Source: Streptomyces sp. 840.1 (GTDB lineage: Bacteria > Actinomycetota > Actinomycetes > Streptomycetales > Streptomycetaceae). From it: a stretch of 64,000 bases of DNA. Made by a program: the position numbers and the translations under genes. Below the pieces are notes generated by a model. It was not told the origin of the DNA and ran no database searches. It saw only the letters and a program-made list of their open reading frames with translations. Shown in pieces: positions 8,709-17,135 of the stretch (position 1 is its first letter; each line of letters begins with the position of its first letter). The DNA is taken from assembly GCF_003751445.1 (NCBI RefSeq), contig NZ_RJUU01000001.1:2485001-2549000 (forward strand), read 5' to 3'.

Positions 8709-9296
8709 ATGAACAGTCGACTCACGAGCGTGCTGGCCTCCGTGACCTTCGGGCTGGCGGTGCTCAGCGGGCTGGCCTTCCTCGGCAAGGGTGCCTCGCA
8801 CATGCTCGACGACGGAGCGGTCTGCGTGGAGACGGGCTTCTGGGCCAACGCCCGGCTGGCGCCGGAAGGCCTGCCGGTCGCGAAGGGCGTCGAGGCCACG
8901 GGCAGCCTCACGCGCCTCTGCCAGGAGAGCCCCTCGGTGGGCCAGCGCGCGGCCGACCTCGGGAGCGGGCTGCCCTGGCTGCTGTTCGGCGCGCTGGCGC
9001 TGCTGCTCTTCTCCCGGCTGCTGACGACCGTGCTGAAGAAGGGCCCGTTCACCGAGCCGGTGGCCCGGCAGCTCACCACGCTCGGCTGGGTCGTCGCAGC
9101 CGGTACGCCGCTGGCCGGTCTCGTCGTCGGGTGGTCGCAGTCCTGGCTCGTAGGGTCGATGGCGCCGGTGGTGGGTTCCGGGCCGACGGTCGCCGGGCCG
9201 CTGGTTCTGGTGTTCGCCGGCCTCGCCGGTGTGATCCTTGGCAGGATCATGCGCGACGGTGTGCGCATGCGGGAGGACCTCGAAGGGACCGTCTGA
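8709..9296 (+). CDS. DUF2975 family membrane protein
   Basis: A protein of 195 residues from ATG 8709 (GGATGGGG serves as ribosome site; an in-frame ATG at 8694 would add five residues). Four membrane helices are predicted at about residues 7-27, 90-110, 130-150 and 160-180. A two-Cys extracytoplasmic loop lies between helices 1 and 2 (CVETGF, RLCQES). The architecture matches the DUF2975 family, which is regularly paired with a small YozG-like XRE regulator, as here three bases downstream. Function of the family is not established. Confidence 0.85.
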   Translation: MNSRLTSVLASVTFGLAVLSGLAFLGKGASHMLDDGAVCVETGFWANARLAPEGLPVAKGVEATGSLTRLCQESPSVGQRAADLGSGLPWLLFGALALLLFSRLLTTVLKKGPFTEPVARQLTTLGWVVAAGTPLAGLVVGWSQSWLVGSMAPVVGSGPTVAGPLVLVFAGLAGVILGRIMRDGVRMREDLEGTV

Positions 9297-9299
9297 CTG

Positions 9300-9533
9300 A
9301 TGCCCGAGGACGAAATCCACTCGATCCGTATTCACCTCGACCGGCTCCTGGCCGAACGCGGCATGACGCTCACCGAACTGTCCGCGCAGGTGGGGATCAC
9401 CGTCGTCAACCTGTCCGTGCTCAAGAACGGGCGGGCCAAGGCGGTCCGCTTCTCCACCCTGTCGAGGATCTGCGAGGTCCTCGGCTGCCAGCCGGGGGAC
9501 CTGATCACTCACGAACCCGCCGAGCGGGCCTAG
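9300..9533 (+). CDS. Small XRE-family regulator, YozG-like
   Basis: This 77-residue protein is almost entirely a Cro/C1 helix-turn-helix: LDRLLAERGMTLTELSAQVG, then NLSVLKNGRAKAVRFSTLSRI and a C-terminal VLGCQPGDLI. It follows the DUF2975 gene with a three-base gap. Its last 29 bases overlap the end of the convergent ammonium transporter gene. By family habit it would control its own operon, and the inverted repeat at 8655-8689 is the obvious site. Confidence 0.9.
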   Translation: MPEDEIHSIRIHLDRLLAERGMTLTELSAQVGITVVNLSVLKNGRAKAVRFSTLSRICEVLGCQPGDLITHEPAERA

Positions 9534-10827
9534 GCTCCGCGCGGGCGTCGGTGGCGAGCGCCGCGCCGTGGCCGAGGGCGCCGTGGTCGTAGGCGCTCTC
9601 GGCGTGCAGCGTCTGGTCGAGGCCGGTGAGCTCCTCGTCGGCGGAGGCCCGCAGGCCCATCAGCCGGTCGATCGCCTTGCCGATCCCGTACGTCATGAGG
9701 AAGGTGTACGCCGCCACGGCGAGGACGGCGACGGCCTGCCGGCCGAGCTGGGCCGCGCCGCCGCCGTAGAGCAGCCCCTCCGGGCCGCCGGTCATCGTGG
9801 TGGTCGCGAACAGGCCGATGAGCAGCGTGCCGACGATGCCGCCGACGAAGTGCACGCCGACCACGTCCAGCGAGTCGTCGTAGTCGAGGCGGAACTTCCA
9901 CCCGACGGCGTAGGAGCAGACGACCCCGGCCGTGAGTCCGACCGCCGCGGCCCCCACGATGCCGACCGTGCCGCAGGCGGGGGTGATCGCGACGAGCCCG
10001 GCGACCGCGCCCGAGGCGGCGCCGAAGGTGGTGGGGTGGCCGTCGCGCTTCTGCTCGACGAAGAGCCAGCCGAGCAGCCCGGTGCAGCCGGCGACGAGCG
10101 TGTTGAGCATCGAGGCCGCCGCCAGGCCGTTGGCGCCCAGGGCCGAACCGCCGTTGAAGCCGAGCCAGCCGAACCAGAGCAGTCCGGCGCCGAGCATCAC
10201 CATGGGCAGGTTGTGCGGGCGCATCGCGTCCTTCTTGAACCCGATGCGCGGCCCGACCACCAGCGCGAGCGCCAGCCCGGACGCCCCGGAGGCGATCTCC
10301 ACCACCAGTCCGCCGGCGAAGTCCAGCGCACCCAGCGAGTCCTTGATCCAGCCGCCGGGGCCCCACACCCAGTGGGCGACGGGAGCGTATACGAGCAGGG
10401 TCCACACCGGTACGAAGACCAGCCAGGCGGCGAACCTCGTACGGTCCGCGATCGCGCCGCTGATCAGGGCCGCCGTGACGATCGCGAACGTCAGCTGGAA
10501 CGTGGTGAACAGCAGGGTGGGGACGCTGCCGGTGAGGCTCGCGGGACCGATGCCCGCCATGCCCAGGTGGCCGAGGCCGCCGACCAGGCCGCCGAACGCG
10601 TCGCCGTCGAAGGCCAGCGAGTAGCCGGCGAGCAGCCAGACGACCGTGACCAGCGCGATCGACACGAAGCTCATCATCAGCATGTTCAGGACGCTCTTCG
10701 TGCGGACCATGCCGCCGTAGAACAGCGCCAGGCCCGGAGTCATCAGCAGGACGAGCGCGGTGGCGGCCAGCAGCCAGGCGGTGTCGCCTGTGTCGAGGCC
10801 TGCCGCGGCCAGATTCACGGGGGTCAC
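9505..10827 (-). CDS. amt: Ammonium transporter, Amt family, with Glu at the first pore-His position
   Basis: A 440-residue, eleven-helix transporter with LALFYGGMVRTKSVLNM, PHNLPMVMLGAG and FGWLGFNGGSALGAN. The start is GTG 10827 with GAGGAGGG nine bases upstream; the frame continues upstream only as non-coding shadow. The second pore histidine is present (His326, DVVGVHFVGG), but the position of the first (VVHINA in E. coli AmtB) is Glu177 (VVEIASG, codon GAG at 10299-10297). Fungal Mep1/3 carry the same change. No glnK/glnD follows. A GlnR-like box lies 75 bases upstream. The cytoplasmic tail (residues 400-440) is Ala/Arg-rich. Confidence 0.93.
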   Translation of the reverse strand: MTPVNLAAAGLDTGDTAWLLAATALVLLMTPGLALFYGGMVRTKSVLNMLMMSFVSIALVTVVWLLAGYSLAFDGDAFGGLVGGLGHLGMAGIGPASLTGSVPTLLFTTFQLTFAIVTAALISGAIADRTRFAAWLVFVPVWTLLVYAPVAHWVWGPGGWIKDSLGALDFAGGLVVEIASGASGLALALVVGPRIGFKKDAMRPHNLPMVMLGAGLLWFGWLGFNGGSALGANGLAAASMLNTLVAGCTGLLGWLFVEQKRDGHPTTFGAASGAVAGLVAITPACGTVGIVGAAAVGLTAGVVCSYAVGWKFRLDYDDSLDVVGVHFVGGIVGTLLIGLFATTTMTGGPEGLLYGGGAAQLGRQAVAVLAVAAYTFLMTYGIGKAIDRLMGLRASADEELTGLDQTLHAESAYDHGALGHGAALATDARAEPRPARRVRE

Positions 10828-10900
10828 TGTGGGGGTCCCTCCTCGGAACGGCGTGCGGGTCGGGCGACAGAGAGGCTGTCGGAGAGCGTGACCGGCGCGC

Positions 10901-10938
10901 GTTTCGTAACGGGGACCCGGGTGTTTCCGCGATATTTC
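10901..10938 (-). promoter_or_regulatory. Candidate GlnR binding box upstream of amt
   Basis: On the minus strand four half-sites are spaced by six bases: GAAAT, GAAAC, GTCCC, GAAAC. The GlnR consensus is GTNAC-n6-GAAAC-n6-GTNAC-n6-GAAAC. Both b-sites are perfect with exact 22-bp spacing; the a-sites are weak. Its position 75-110 bases before the amt start is right for nitrogen control. Confidence 0.5.
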
Positions 10939-10994
10939 ATTGCGGGGTGGTTGCCGAAATCTCACCACCCCGGACGGCGGACAGGGGACCCGGT

Positions 10995-12737
10995 TCAGCA
11001 GTGGCGTGCCCGGGGCAGCCCGTAGACCGAGTCCAGCCGGTAGGTGCCGCTCCTGGGCACGGTGAGCTCCGTCCAGTCGCCGTCCTGTCGCAGACAGCCG
11101 CCGGCGCCGCGCCCGCCGACCTCGCGCGCCCGCAGCCACGGCGAGTACGCCAGCCGCACCGTCAGCGAGCCCGCCCTCGGCACCCGGACCACCAGGTCGG
11201 CCTCGCCGCCGCTCACCACCTCGGCCGGCACCGGCACCAGGGGCACGGCGTCGCGCACCCGGTAGACGGACCAGCCGTCGTCCCGCCACACCCGTCGCAG
11301 CCAGGGCAGCCCGCCGCGCACCAGGGCCGCCTCGGCCTCGGCGGGGCCGTCGGGCTGCCCGTGGTGCAGCACCACGTACCCCACGGCCCAGCGGTCCAGC
11401 CAGGCACGGTAAGTGGCCGGGGACAGCGTCCCGTCGTAGAAGAGGCGCCCCCGCTCCACGTCGAGCTGCCGGTTCCAGCCGCGTGCCATGTTCACGTGGC
11501 GGGCCAGCACCGTCGCCTCGCGGTGGTTGCGGGCGGGGACGACCTCCACACGGGTCCGGCCGGCGTTCAGGCGGCGCAGTTCGCTGACGACGCCGTCCGT
11601 GCGGGCCGCCCATACGGGCACGTCGTTGGAGACCCGGAGGTCGTCCAGGGTCTTGTCGGCCAGCCAGTTGGCGGACAGCCCGAGGGCCACGGCGATGACG
11701 ACCGTACGCGTCCAGTTCCGCTCCCGGACGAGCTCCAGGAGCGCCGCGAGGAGCACGGGGACGGCGACGAGGCCGAGGAGCCGCTCCACGTTCGTCCCGA
11801 TCGGGGAGGCGACGAGGAAGACGAGGACGACGCCGACCGCGTACACCACGGCCCCGTAGCGCGGGACGCGCCACCGCCGGGCCGCCGGCGCCGCGAGGGC
11901 CAGCGCGGCGCAGATCATGAGCGGCATCCACAGCCGGCCCCGGTTCATGGGCTGCTCGCCCTCGCCGGGGAAGAGCAGCGCTACCGCCGCCACGACGGCG
12001 AAGAACGGCACGATCAGGACGACGCCCTTGCGCCACTGCCGGTCCAGCAGGTACGCCGCCCCCGCCACCACGAGGAACAGCCCCGCCACCGGACTGGCCA
12101 TCGCCGCCAGCGCCCCGGCCACGAGCGGGACCACGACGCGGCCGACGTACAGGCAGGCGACGAGCCCGATCGCGACGCCGAGTGCGAACGTCGTACGCCC
12201 CGAGGCGACGTTGCACCACAGGGCCAGCGAGGCGAGGACCGCGGGGGCCAGCGGCCGGCGCACCCCGGTACGGACGAACAGCAGGGCGATCAGCCACGAT
12301 CCGGCGATCCCGGCGGCCACCGAGACCGTCCGGACGCCGAGGAAGGCCATCAGGTACGAGGAGAAGACGCTGTACCCGGCGGTGTGGATGCCGCCGTACC
12401 AGGACAGGTTGTACGCGGAGCCCGGGTGGCGCGCGGTGAAGCCCGACCAGGCGAGCTGCGCGGCCAGGTCGCCGCCGCCGGTCGCCAGGACGGCCGCCCA
12501 CACGGCGTACAGCGGCACCACGACGGCCACCGCGACGAGCGGCACCAGGTGGCGCCGCCACCAGGGCGGTACGGCCGTTTCCCCGTCCCCGCCCTCCCGC
12601 CGCAGCTCATCGACGTCACCCGTACTCGCTCGCACTTCCCCGCTGACACCCACCCGGGCAACCCTAGGGTCTTTTGTCGGGATCGGGCGGGGCCACCGCA
12701 GGTCTGCGGCCGCCCCGGGCCGAACAGTTGAGAGCAT
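10995..12737 (-). CDS. Large polytopic membrane protein, GT-C-like, function unknown
   Basis: The frame encodes up to 580 residues. About residues 65-400 hold ten or more membrane helices, with a conserved first loop (GFTARHPGSAYNLSWYGGIH) of the sort seen in actinobacterial GT-C-like mannosyl/arabinosyl transferases and in proteins auto-annotated as 6-pyruvoyl-tetrahydropterin synthase-related. Residues 400-580 are a soluble, presumably extracytoplasmic beta-rich domain. No catalytic motif is certain. The start is unclear: ATG 12737 has no ribosome site, and GTG 12653 or GTG 12635 (after GCGGGGAA) are credible. Convergent or coupled neighbours do not suggest a substrate. Confidence 0.75.
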   Translation of the reverse strand: MLSTVRPGAAADLRWPRPIPTKDPRVARVGVSGEVRASTGDVDELRREGGDGETAVPPWWRRHLVPLVAVAVVVPLYAVWAAVLATGGGDLAAQLAWSGFTARHPGSAYNLSWYGGIHTAGYSVFSSYLMAFLGVRTVSVAAGIAGSWLIALLFVRTGVRRPLAPAVLASLALWCNVASGRTTFALGVAIGLVACLYVGRVVVPLVAGALAAMASPVAGLFLVVAGAAYLLDRQWRKGVVLIVPFFAVVAAVALLFPGEGEQPMNRGRLWMPLMICAALALAAPAARRWRVPRYGAVVYAVGVVLVFLVASPIGTNVERLLGLVAVPVLLAALLELVRERNWTRTVVIAVALGLSANWLADKTLDDLRVSNDVPVWAARTDGVVSELRRLNAGRTRVEVVPARNHREATVLARHVNMARGWNRQLDVERGRLFYDGTLSPATYRAWLDRWAVGYVVLHHGQPDGPAEAEAALVRGGLPWLRRVWRDDGWSVYRVRDAVPLVPVPAEVVSGGEADLVVRVPRAGSLTVRLAYSPWLRAREVGGRGAGGCLRQDGDWTELTVPRSGTYRLDSVYGLPRARHC

Positions 12738-12954
12738 ATCGTGACATGTCAGGACTGTTTGCTACAGCGGTATGTCGGTGTCATGGCAGGACCGGCCGCG
12801 CTCTGGTGGTGCCGTGCACGGGCGGCCGAGACTGACGTCCGCACATCTGTGCTCACGGCCCGTCCCCCCAGAAAGCTCCACGGCACATGCATACGTCCCC
12901 ACGGCCCGGCGCCCCCGAAGCGCACCGCTCGCGTGCGGTCAGGAGGTGCCGAGC

Positions 12955-13938
12955 ATGGTGCGCTACGTGACGCGCAAGGCTGCGGGCTGGCTGCTGATGA
13001 TCGTGGTCGCGATCAACGCCACCTATTTCCTGGCCAGTTGGTTCCTGGACCCGCGCTCGAACTTCAAGGAGCTGCGGCCCGTCCGCAGCGAGGCCCGGAT
13101 CGACGACGCGCTGGCGCCCTACAACCTGGACCCGCGGGTGCCGGTCGTGCGGCGATGGTGGGACTGGCTCGGCTCGGTGGTCACCCACTTCGACTGGGGG
13201 AGCTCGCCCACCGGCGTCTCCGTCAACGGCGAGATCGGCTACCGCTCCCTCGTCAGCGCCGAACTGGTCGTCATCGCGACGGTCCTGTCCGTGGTGATCG
13301 GTGTATCGCTGGGCGTGTACACGGCGTCGAGGCAGTACGGCTGGGCCGACCGCGTGTCACAGGCCTTCTCCATCGCGGTGTTCAACATCCCGACGTCCGT
13401 CGCCGCGCTCGCCGTCGTCTTCGTCGCCATCTGGCTGAACCAGCATCTGGGGCTGCGCTTCCTCTACGTCGCCGGGGAGAACTCACCGAACGTCGAAGGG
13501 CTGCTCCCGACGATCGGCGACCGATTCCTGCACCTGATCCTGCCGACGCTGACCCTCACGCTGATGGGTTACGTCGGCTACCACCTGACGCAGCGCTCAC
13601 TGCTGCTCGACACCATCAACGCCGACTTCGTACGGACCGCACGGGCCACCGGACTCACCCGGACCCAGGCCGTCCGCAGACACGCCCTGCGCACGGCGCT
13701 CATCCCGACGGCGACCTCCGTGGCGTTCAGCGTCCCGGCCATCTTCACCGGGGCCGTCATCACCGAGACGATCTTCGGCTGGAACGGCATGGGCCGCTAC
13801 TTCATCCAGACCATCAGCAAGAACGACGTCCACGGCACGGTCGCGACGGCCGCCTTCGCCGCCGCCCTGACCGCGATCGGCGCGATCCTCGCGGACATCG
13901 CCACGGCCCTCCTCGACCCGAGAGTGCGGGTGAGCTGA
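12955..13938 (+). CDS. ABC importer permease, oligopeptide/nickel type (DppB/OppB-like)
   Basis: A protein of 327 residues from ATG 12955, which has a strong AGGAGGTG eight bases upstream; longer in-frame starts are rejected. It has an N-terminal helix (GWLLMIVVAINATYF), a long external loop and five more helices with the binding-protein-dependent transport domain. The EAA-like loop (RTARATGLTRTQAVRRHALR) that contacts the ATPase is at about residues 225-245. First gene of a four-gene importer operon; the next gene starts one base after its stop. Confidence 0.94.
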   Translation: MVRYVTRKAAGWLLMIVVAINATYFLASWFLDPRSNFKELRPVRSEARIDDALAPYNLDPRVPVVRRWWDWLGSVVTHFDWGSSPTGVSVNGEIGYRSLVSAELVVIATVLSVVIGVSLGVYTASRQYGWADRVSQAFSIAVFNIPTSVAALAVVFVAIWLNQHLGLRFLYVAGENSPNVEGLLPTIGDRFLHLILPTLTLTLMGYVGYHLTQRSLLLDTINADFVRTARATGLTRTQAVRRHALRTALIPTATSVAFSVPAIFTGAVITETIFGWNGMGRYFIQTISKNDVHGTVATAAFAAALTAIGAILADIATALLDPRVRVS

Positions 13939-13939
13939 C

Positions 13940-14923
13940 GTGGCCGCGGACATGACCCCCGTAGCGAAGTCCGGGACGGCCCCCGTCGCGAACGACGGTA
14001 CGAGCACCCTCACGAAGGGCGGGACAACCACCCTCACGAAGGCCGGCGCCAACCGGCGCAACCTCGGCCTCGGGCGGCTCTACCTGCGGCGCTTCCTGCG
14101 CAACAGGCTCGCCGTCGTCGGCGTGGTGATCTTCGTGCTGCTGGTGCTGTTCAGCGCGGCCGGCGACCTGTTCACCTCGTACGCGTACTCGGACGCGGAC
14201 TTCGCCGCGCTCACCCAGCCGCCGAGCTCGGCCCACTGGTTCGGTACCAACCAGGGCGGCAACGACATCTACGCCTCGGCCGTGCACGGGCTCAGACGCT
14301 CCCTGGTGATCGCCGTGAGCGTCTCCGTCCTGACCGTCGTCGTCGCGGCGCTCATCGGCTCCGGCGCCGCCTACTTCGGCGGCCGGACCGAGAAGGCGAC
14401 GCTCGCGGTCATCCACTTCCTGCTGATCGTCCCCTCCTTCCTCATCCTCGCCCTGGTCTCCAACCGGCTGGCCGGGGACTGGCGGGTCCTCATCGTCGTA
14501 CTGACGGTGTTCGGCTGGATGTCCACCGCGCGGGTCATCTGGTCCGTGTCGACCTCACTGCGCGAACGGGACTACGTGACAGCCGCCGAATTCATGGGCG
14601 TCGGCCCGCTGCGCATCATCCTGCGCCACATCATCCCCAACCTCGGCTCGCTCCTGATCGTCAACCTCACGCTCGGGGTCGTGGCGACCGTCCTCAGCGA
14701 AACCGCCCTGTCCTACCTCGGGTTCGGCGTCCAGGCACCGGACGTCTCGCTCGGCACGATGCTCGCGGACGGCGCGGGCACGGTCACGAGCGCCCCCTGG
14801 CTCTTCGCGTTCCCCGCGGCACTGGTCGTGCTGCTCACCGTGTCGATGACCTTCGTCGGCGACGGACTGCGCGACGCCCTCGACCCGATGTCCGTGACCG
14901 GCGCGGCAGGAGGCCGACGATGA
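13940..14923 (+). CDS. ABC importer permease, oligopeptide/nickel type (DppC/OppC-like)
   Basis: A 327-residue second permease with GTG start 13940, two bases after the previous gene's stop codon; ATG 13952 is an alternative. Residues 1-40 form a hydrophilic extension with a short internal repeat (GTSTLTKGG / GTTTLTKAG). The membrane domain has six helices and the EAA loop (YVTAAEFMGVGPLRIILRHI). It overlaps the ATPase gene by four bases (ATGA). It pairs with the upstream permease in the inner membrane to import a peptide or metal-chelate type substrate. Confidence 0.93.
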   Translation: MAADMTPVAKSGTAPVANDGTSTLTKGGTTTLTKAGANRRNLGLGRLYLRRFLRNRLAVVGVVIFVLLVLFSAAGDLFTSYAYSDADFAALTQPPSSAHWFGTNQGGNDIYASAVHGLRRSLVIAVSVSVLTVVVAALIGSGAAYFGGRTEKATLAVIHFLLIVPSFLILALVSNRLAGDWRVLIVVLTVFGWMSTARVIWSVSTSLRERDYVTAAEFMGVGPLRIILRHIIPNLGSLLIVNLTLGVVATVLSETALSYLGFGVQAPDVSLGTMLADGAGTVTSAPWLFAFPAALVVLLTVSMTFVGDGLRDALDPMSVTGAAGGRR

Positions 14924-17007
14924 CCCGTACGACAACGCTGACCAGGACCGGACTGCCCGACGGATCCGTCACCCCGGTGCTCTCGGTGCGGGACCTGCGG
15001 ATCTCCTTCCCCTCGGAGGCCGGGACCGTCGAGGCGGTGCGCGGCGTCGGCTTCGACCTGCTGCCGGGCCGGACCCTCGGCATCGTCGGGGAGTCCGGCT
15101 CGGGCAAGTCGGCCACCGCCATGGGCGTCATGGGGCTGCTGCCGCCCTCCGCCGCCCTGAGCGGCCAGGTGCTGCTGGAGGGCCGGGACCTGGTCGGCCT
15201 GGGCGACAGGGAACTGTCCGAAGTGCGGGGCAGGTCCATCGGCATGGTGTTCCAGGACCCGCTGTCCGCGCTCACCCCGATCTTCTCCGTCGGCAGACTG
15301 CTGTCCGACGCCCTGCGGGTCCACCAGGACCTGACGAAGCGGGCGGCCCGGGAACAGGCCGTCCAACTGCTCGACCTCGTCGGAATCCCCGACCCCCGGG
15401 GCCGGGCCGGCGCCTTCCCGCACGAGTTCTCCGGCGGCATGCGCCAGCGCGTCGTCATCGCCATGGCCATCGCCAACAAGCCGTCCGTCCTCGTCGCCGA
15501 CGAACCCACCACCGCCCTCGACGTCACCGTGCAGGCCCAGATCCTCGACGTCCTGCGCCTGGCACAGCGGGAGACCGGAGCCGGCCTCGTCCTCATCACC
15601 CACGACCTCGGGGTCGTCGCCGGCTACGCGGACGACATCGCCGTCATGTACGCGGGCCGGATCGTGGAGCGGGCCGGGGTGGACGAACTGTTCCGGCGGC
15701 CGGTCATGCCCTACACCGCGAGGCTGCTCGCCGCCGTCCCCACCGTCGACGCCGGGGTCCACCGCCCGCTCGTCCCGATCGGCGGGGAGCCGCCCGCCCT
15801 GGTCGGCCTCGCGCCCGGCTGCCCCTTCGCGGACCGCTGCGCCCTCGCGGTGGACGCGTGCCGCACCGAGGAACCCGCACTCCGCGAGATCGCCGGGCAC
15901 GGGGACGTGGCCTGCCTGCGCGCCGACGAGACGGCCGACGGTTCGCTGGACCCGGCCACGTCCGCCGGGGATGCGGCCGCCTCGGACGCACCGGCCCGCG
16001 CCGGGGCCGGTGAGGTGGTGCTCCGGGTCGAGGACCTCGTCAAGACCTTCCCGGTCACCAAGGGGGCCGTCCTCAAGCGCCGGGTCGGCACGCTGCACGC
16101 CGTCAGCGGAGTGAGCTTCGAGCTGCGGGCCGGCGAGACCCTGGGCCTGGTGGGCGAGTCGGGCAGCGGCAAGACCACGACCCTGATGGAGATCCTCCGG
16201 CTCGGGCGGCCCGAGGGCGGCCGCATCGAGATCGCCGGCACCGAGGTGGGCGCGGCCGGTTCCGCCGCCCGGGTGCGGGAGTTGCGCCGGGACGTGCAGA
16301 TCGTCATGCAGGACCCGCTGGGCGCGCTGGACCCGCGGCTGCCCGTCTACCAGCTGCTCGCCGAACCCCTGCAGGCCGTCGGGCGGGACCGCGAGGCGAT
16401 CCGCTCCCGCATCGGTGAACTGCTGGCGCTGGTCGGTCTGGACGACGCGGTGAGCGACCGGTTCCCGGCCGCGCTCTCCGGGGGGCAGCGCCAGCGGGTC
16501 GGTATCGCGCGGGCCCTGGCGACCGAGCCGAGACTGCTCGTCCTGGACGAACCGCTCTCGGCCCTGGACGTGTCGGTGCAGGCCGGCGTGATCAACCTGC
16601 TGGCCCGGCTCAAGCGCGAACTCGGCCTGGCCTACCTGGTGGTGGCCCACGACCTCGGCGTGGTCCGGTACATCTGCGACCGGGTCGCGGTGATGTACCT
16701 GGGGCACATCGTCGAGACCGGGGACACCGAGACGGTCTTCTCCGACCCCCGGCACCCGTACACCCGGGCGCTGCTGTCGGCGATCCCGGTGCCCGATCCG
16801 CAGCGCGAGCGCACCCGTGAGCGCGTCGTGCTGGAGGGCGAGCAGCCGAGCGCCGTCGCGCTGCCCGCGGGCTGCGTCTTCGTGGACCGCTGTCCGCTCT
16901 ACCGCCTGGCCGACGAGGACGTGCGCGAGCGCTGTCGTACGGAACGCCCCGCACCGTCCGAGGTGGCGGGGCGGCCCGGCCACCAGTACGCCTGTCACGC
17001 CGTCTGA
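14920..17007 (+). CDS. Fused double ATP-binding ABC protein (DppD-DppF type)
   Basis: A 695-residue fusion of the two ATPases usual for this importer class. The first domain has Walker A GESGSGKS (57-64), signature FSGGMRQRVVIAMA and Walker B SVLVADEPT. A Cys-rich oligopeptide-transporter C-terminal segment follows (GCPFADRCALAVDAC). The second has GESGSGKT (about residue 410), LSGGQRQRVGIARAL, LLVLDEPLSALD, and again a terminal Cys motif (GCVFVDRCPLYRL), as in the oligo_HPY extension. It energises the two permeases. Confidence 0.95.
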   Translation: MTRTTTLTRTGLPDGSVTPVLSVRDLRISFPSEAGTVEAVRGVGFDLLPGRTLGIVGESGSGKSATAMGVMGLLPPSAALSGQVLLEGRDLVGLGDRELSEVRGRSIGMVFQDPLSALTPIFSVGRLLSDALRVHQDLTKRAAREQAVQLLDLVGIPDPRGRAGAFPHEFSGGMRQRVVIAMAIANKPSVLVADEPTTALDVTVQAQILDVLRLAQRETGAGLVLITHDLGVVAGYADDIAVMYAGRIVERAGVDELFRRPVMPYTARLLAAVPTVDAGVHRPLVPIGGEPPALVGLAPGCPFADRCALAVDACRTEEPALREIAGHGDVACLRADETADGSLDPATSAGDAAASDAPARAGAGEVVLRVEDLVKTFPVTKGAVLKRRVGTLHAVSGVSFELRAGETLGLVGESGSGKTTTLMEILRLGRPEGGRIEIAGTEVGAAGSAARVRELRRDVQIVMQDPLGALDPRLPVYQLLAEPLQAVGRDREAIRSRIGELLALVGLDDAVSDRFPAALSGGQRQRVGIARALATEPRLLVLDEPLSALDVSVQAGVINLLARLKRELGLAYLVVAHDLGVVRYICDRVAVMYLGHIVETGDTETVFSDPRHPYTRALLSAIPVPDPQRERTRERVVLEGEQPSAVALPAGCVFVDRCPLYRLADEDVRERCRTERPAPSEVAGRPGHQYACHAV

Positions 17008-17135
17008 GACCGGCTCCGCGGTCCGGGAACCCCGTTCACGGCCGCCGGCCACGCGTTCGGGCCGTTCGCTCACTTCTTTCCCCCGCCAGGCCCTCCGGCC
17101 CGGCGGCTCCACCGAACCCGAAGGAACCTTTCGTC

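Noticed and set aside
9505..12561. A single 1018-residue minus-strand reading frame running through amt and far upstream
   Set aside because: The part upstream of GTG 10827 is Arg/Gly/Pro-rich shadow of the overlapping membrane-protein gene at 10995-12737; a ribosome site sets the amt start at 10827.
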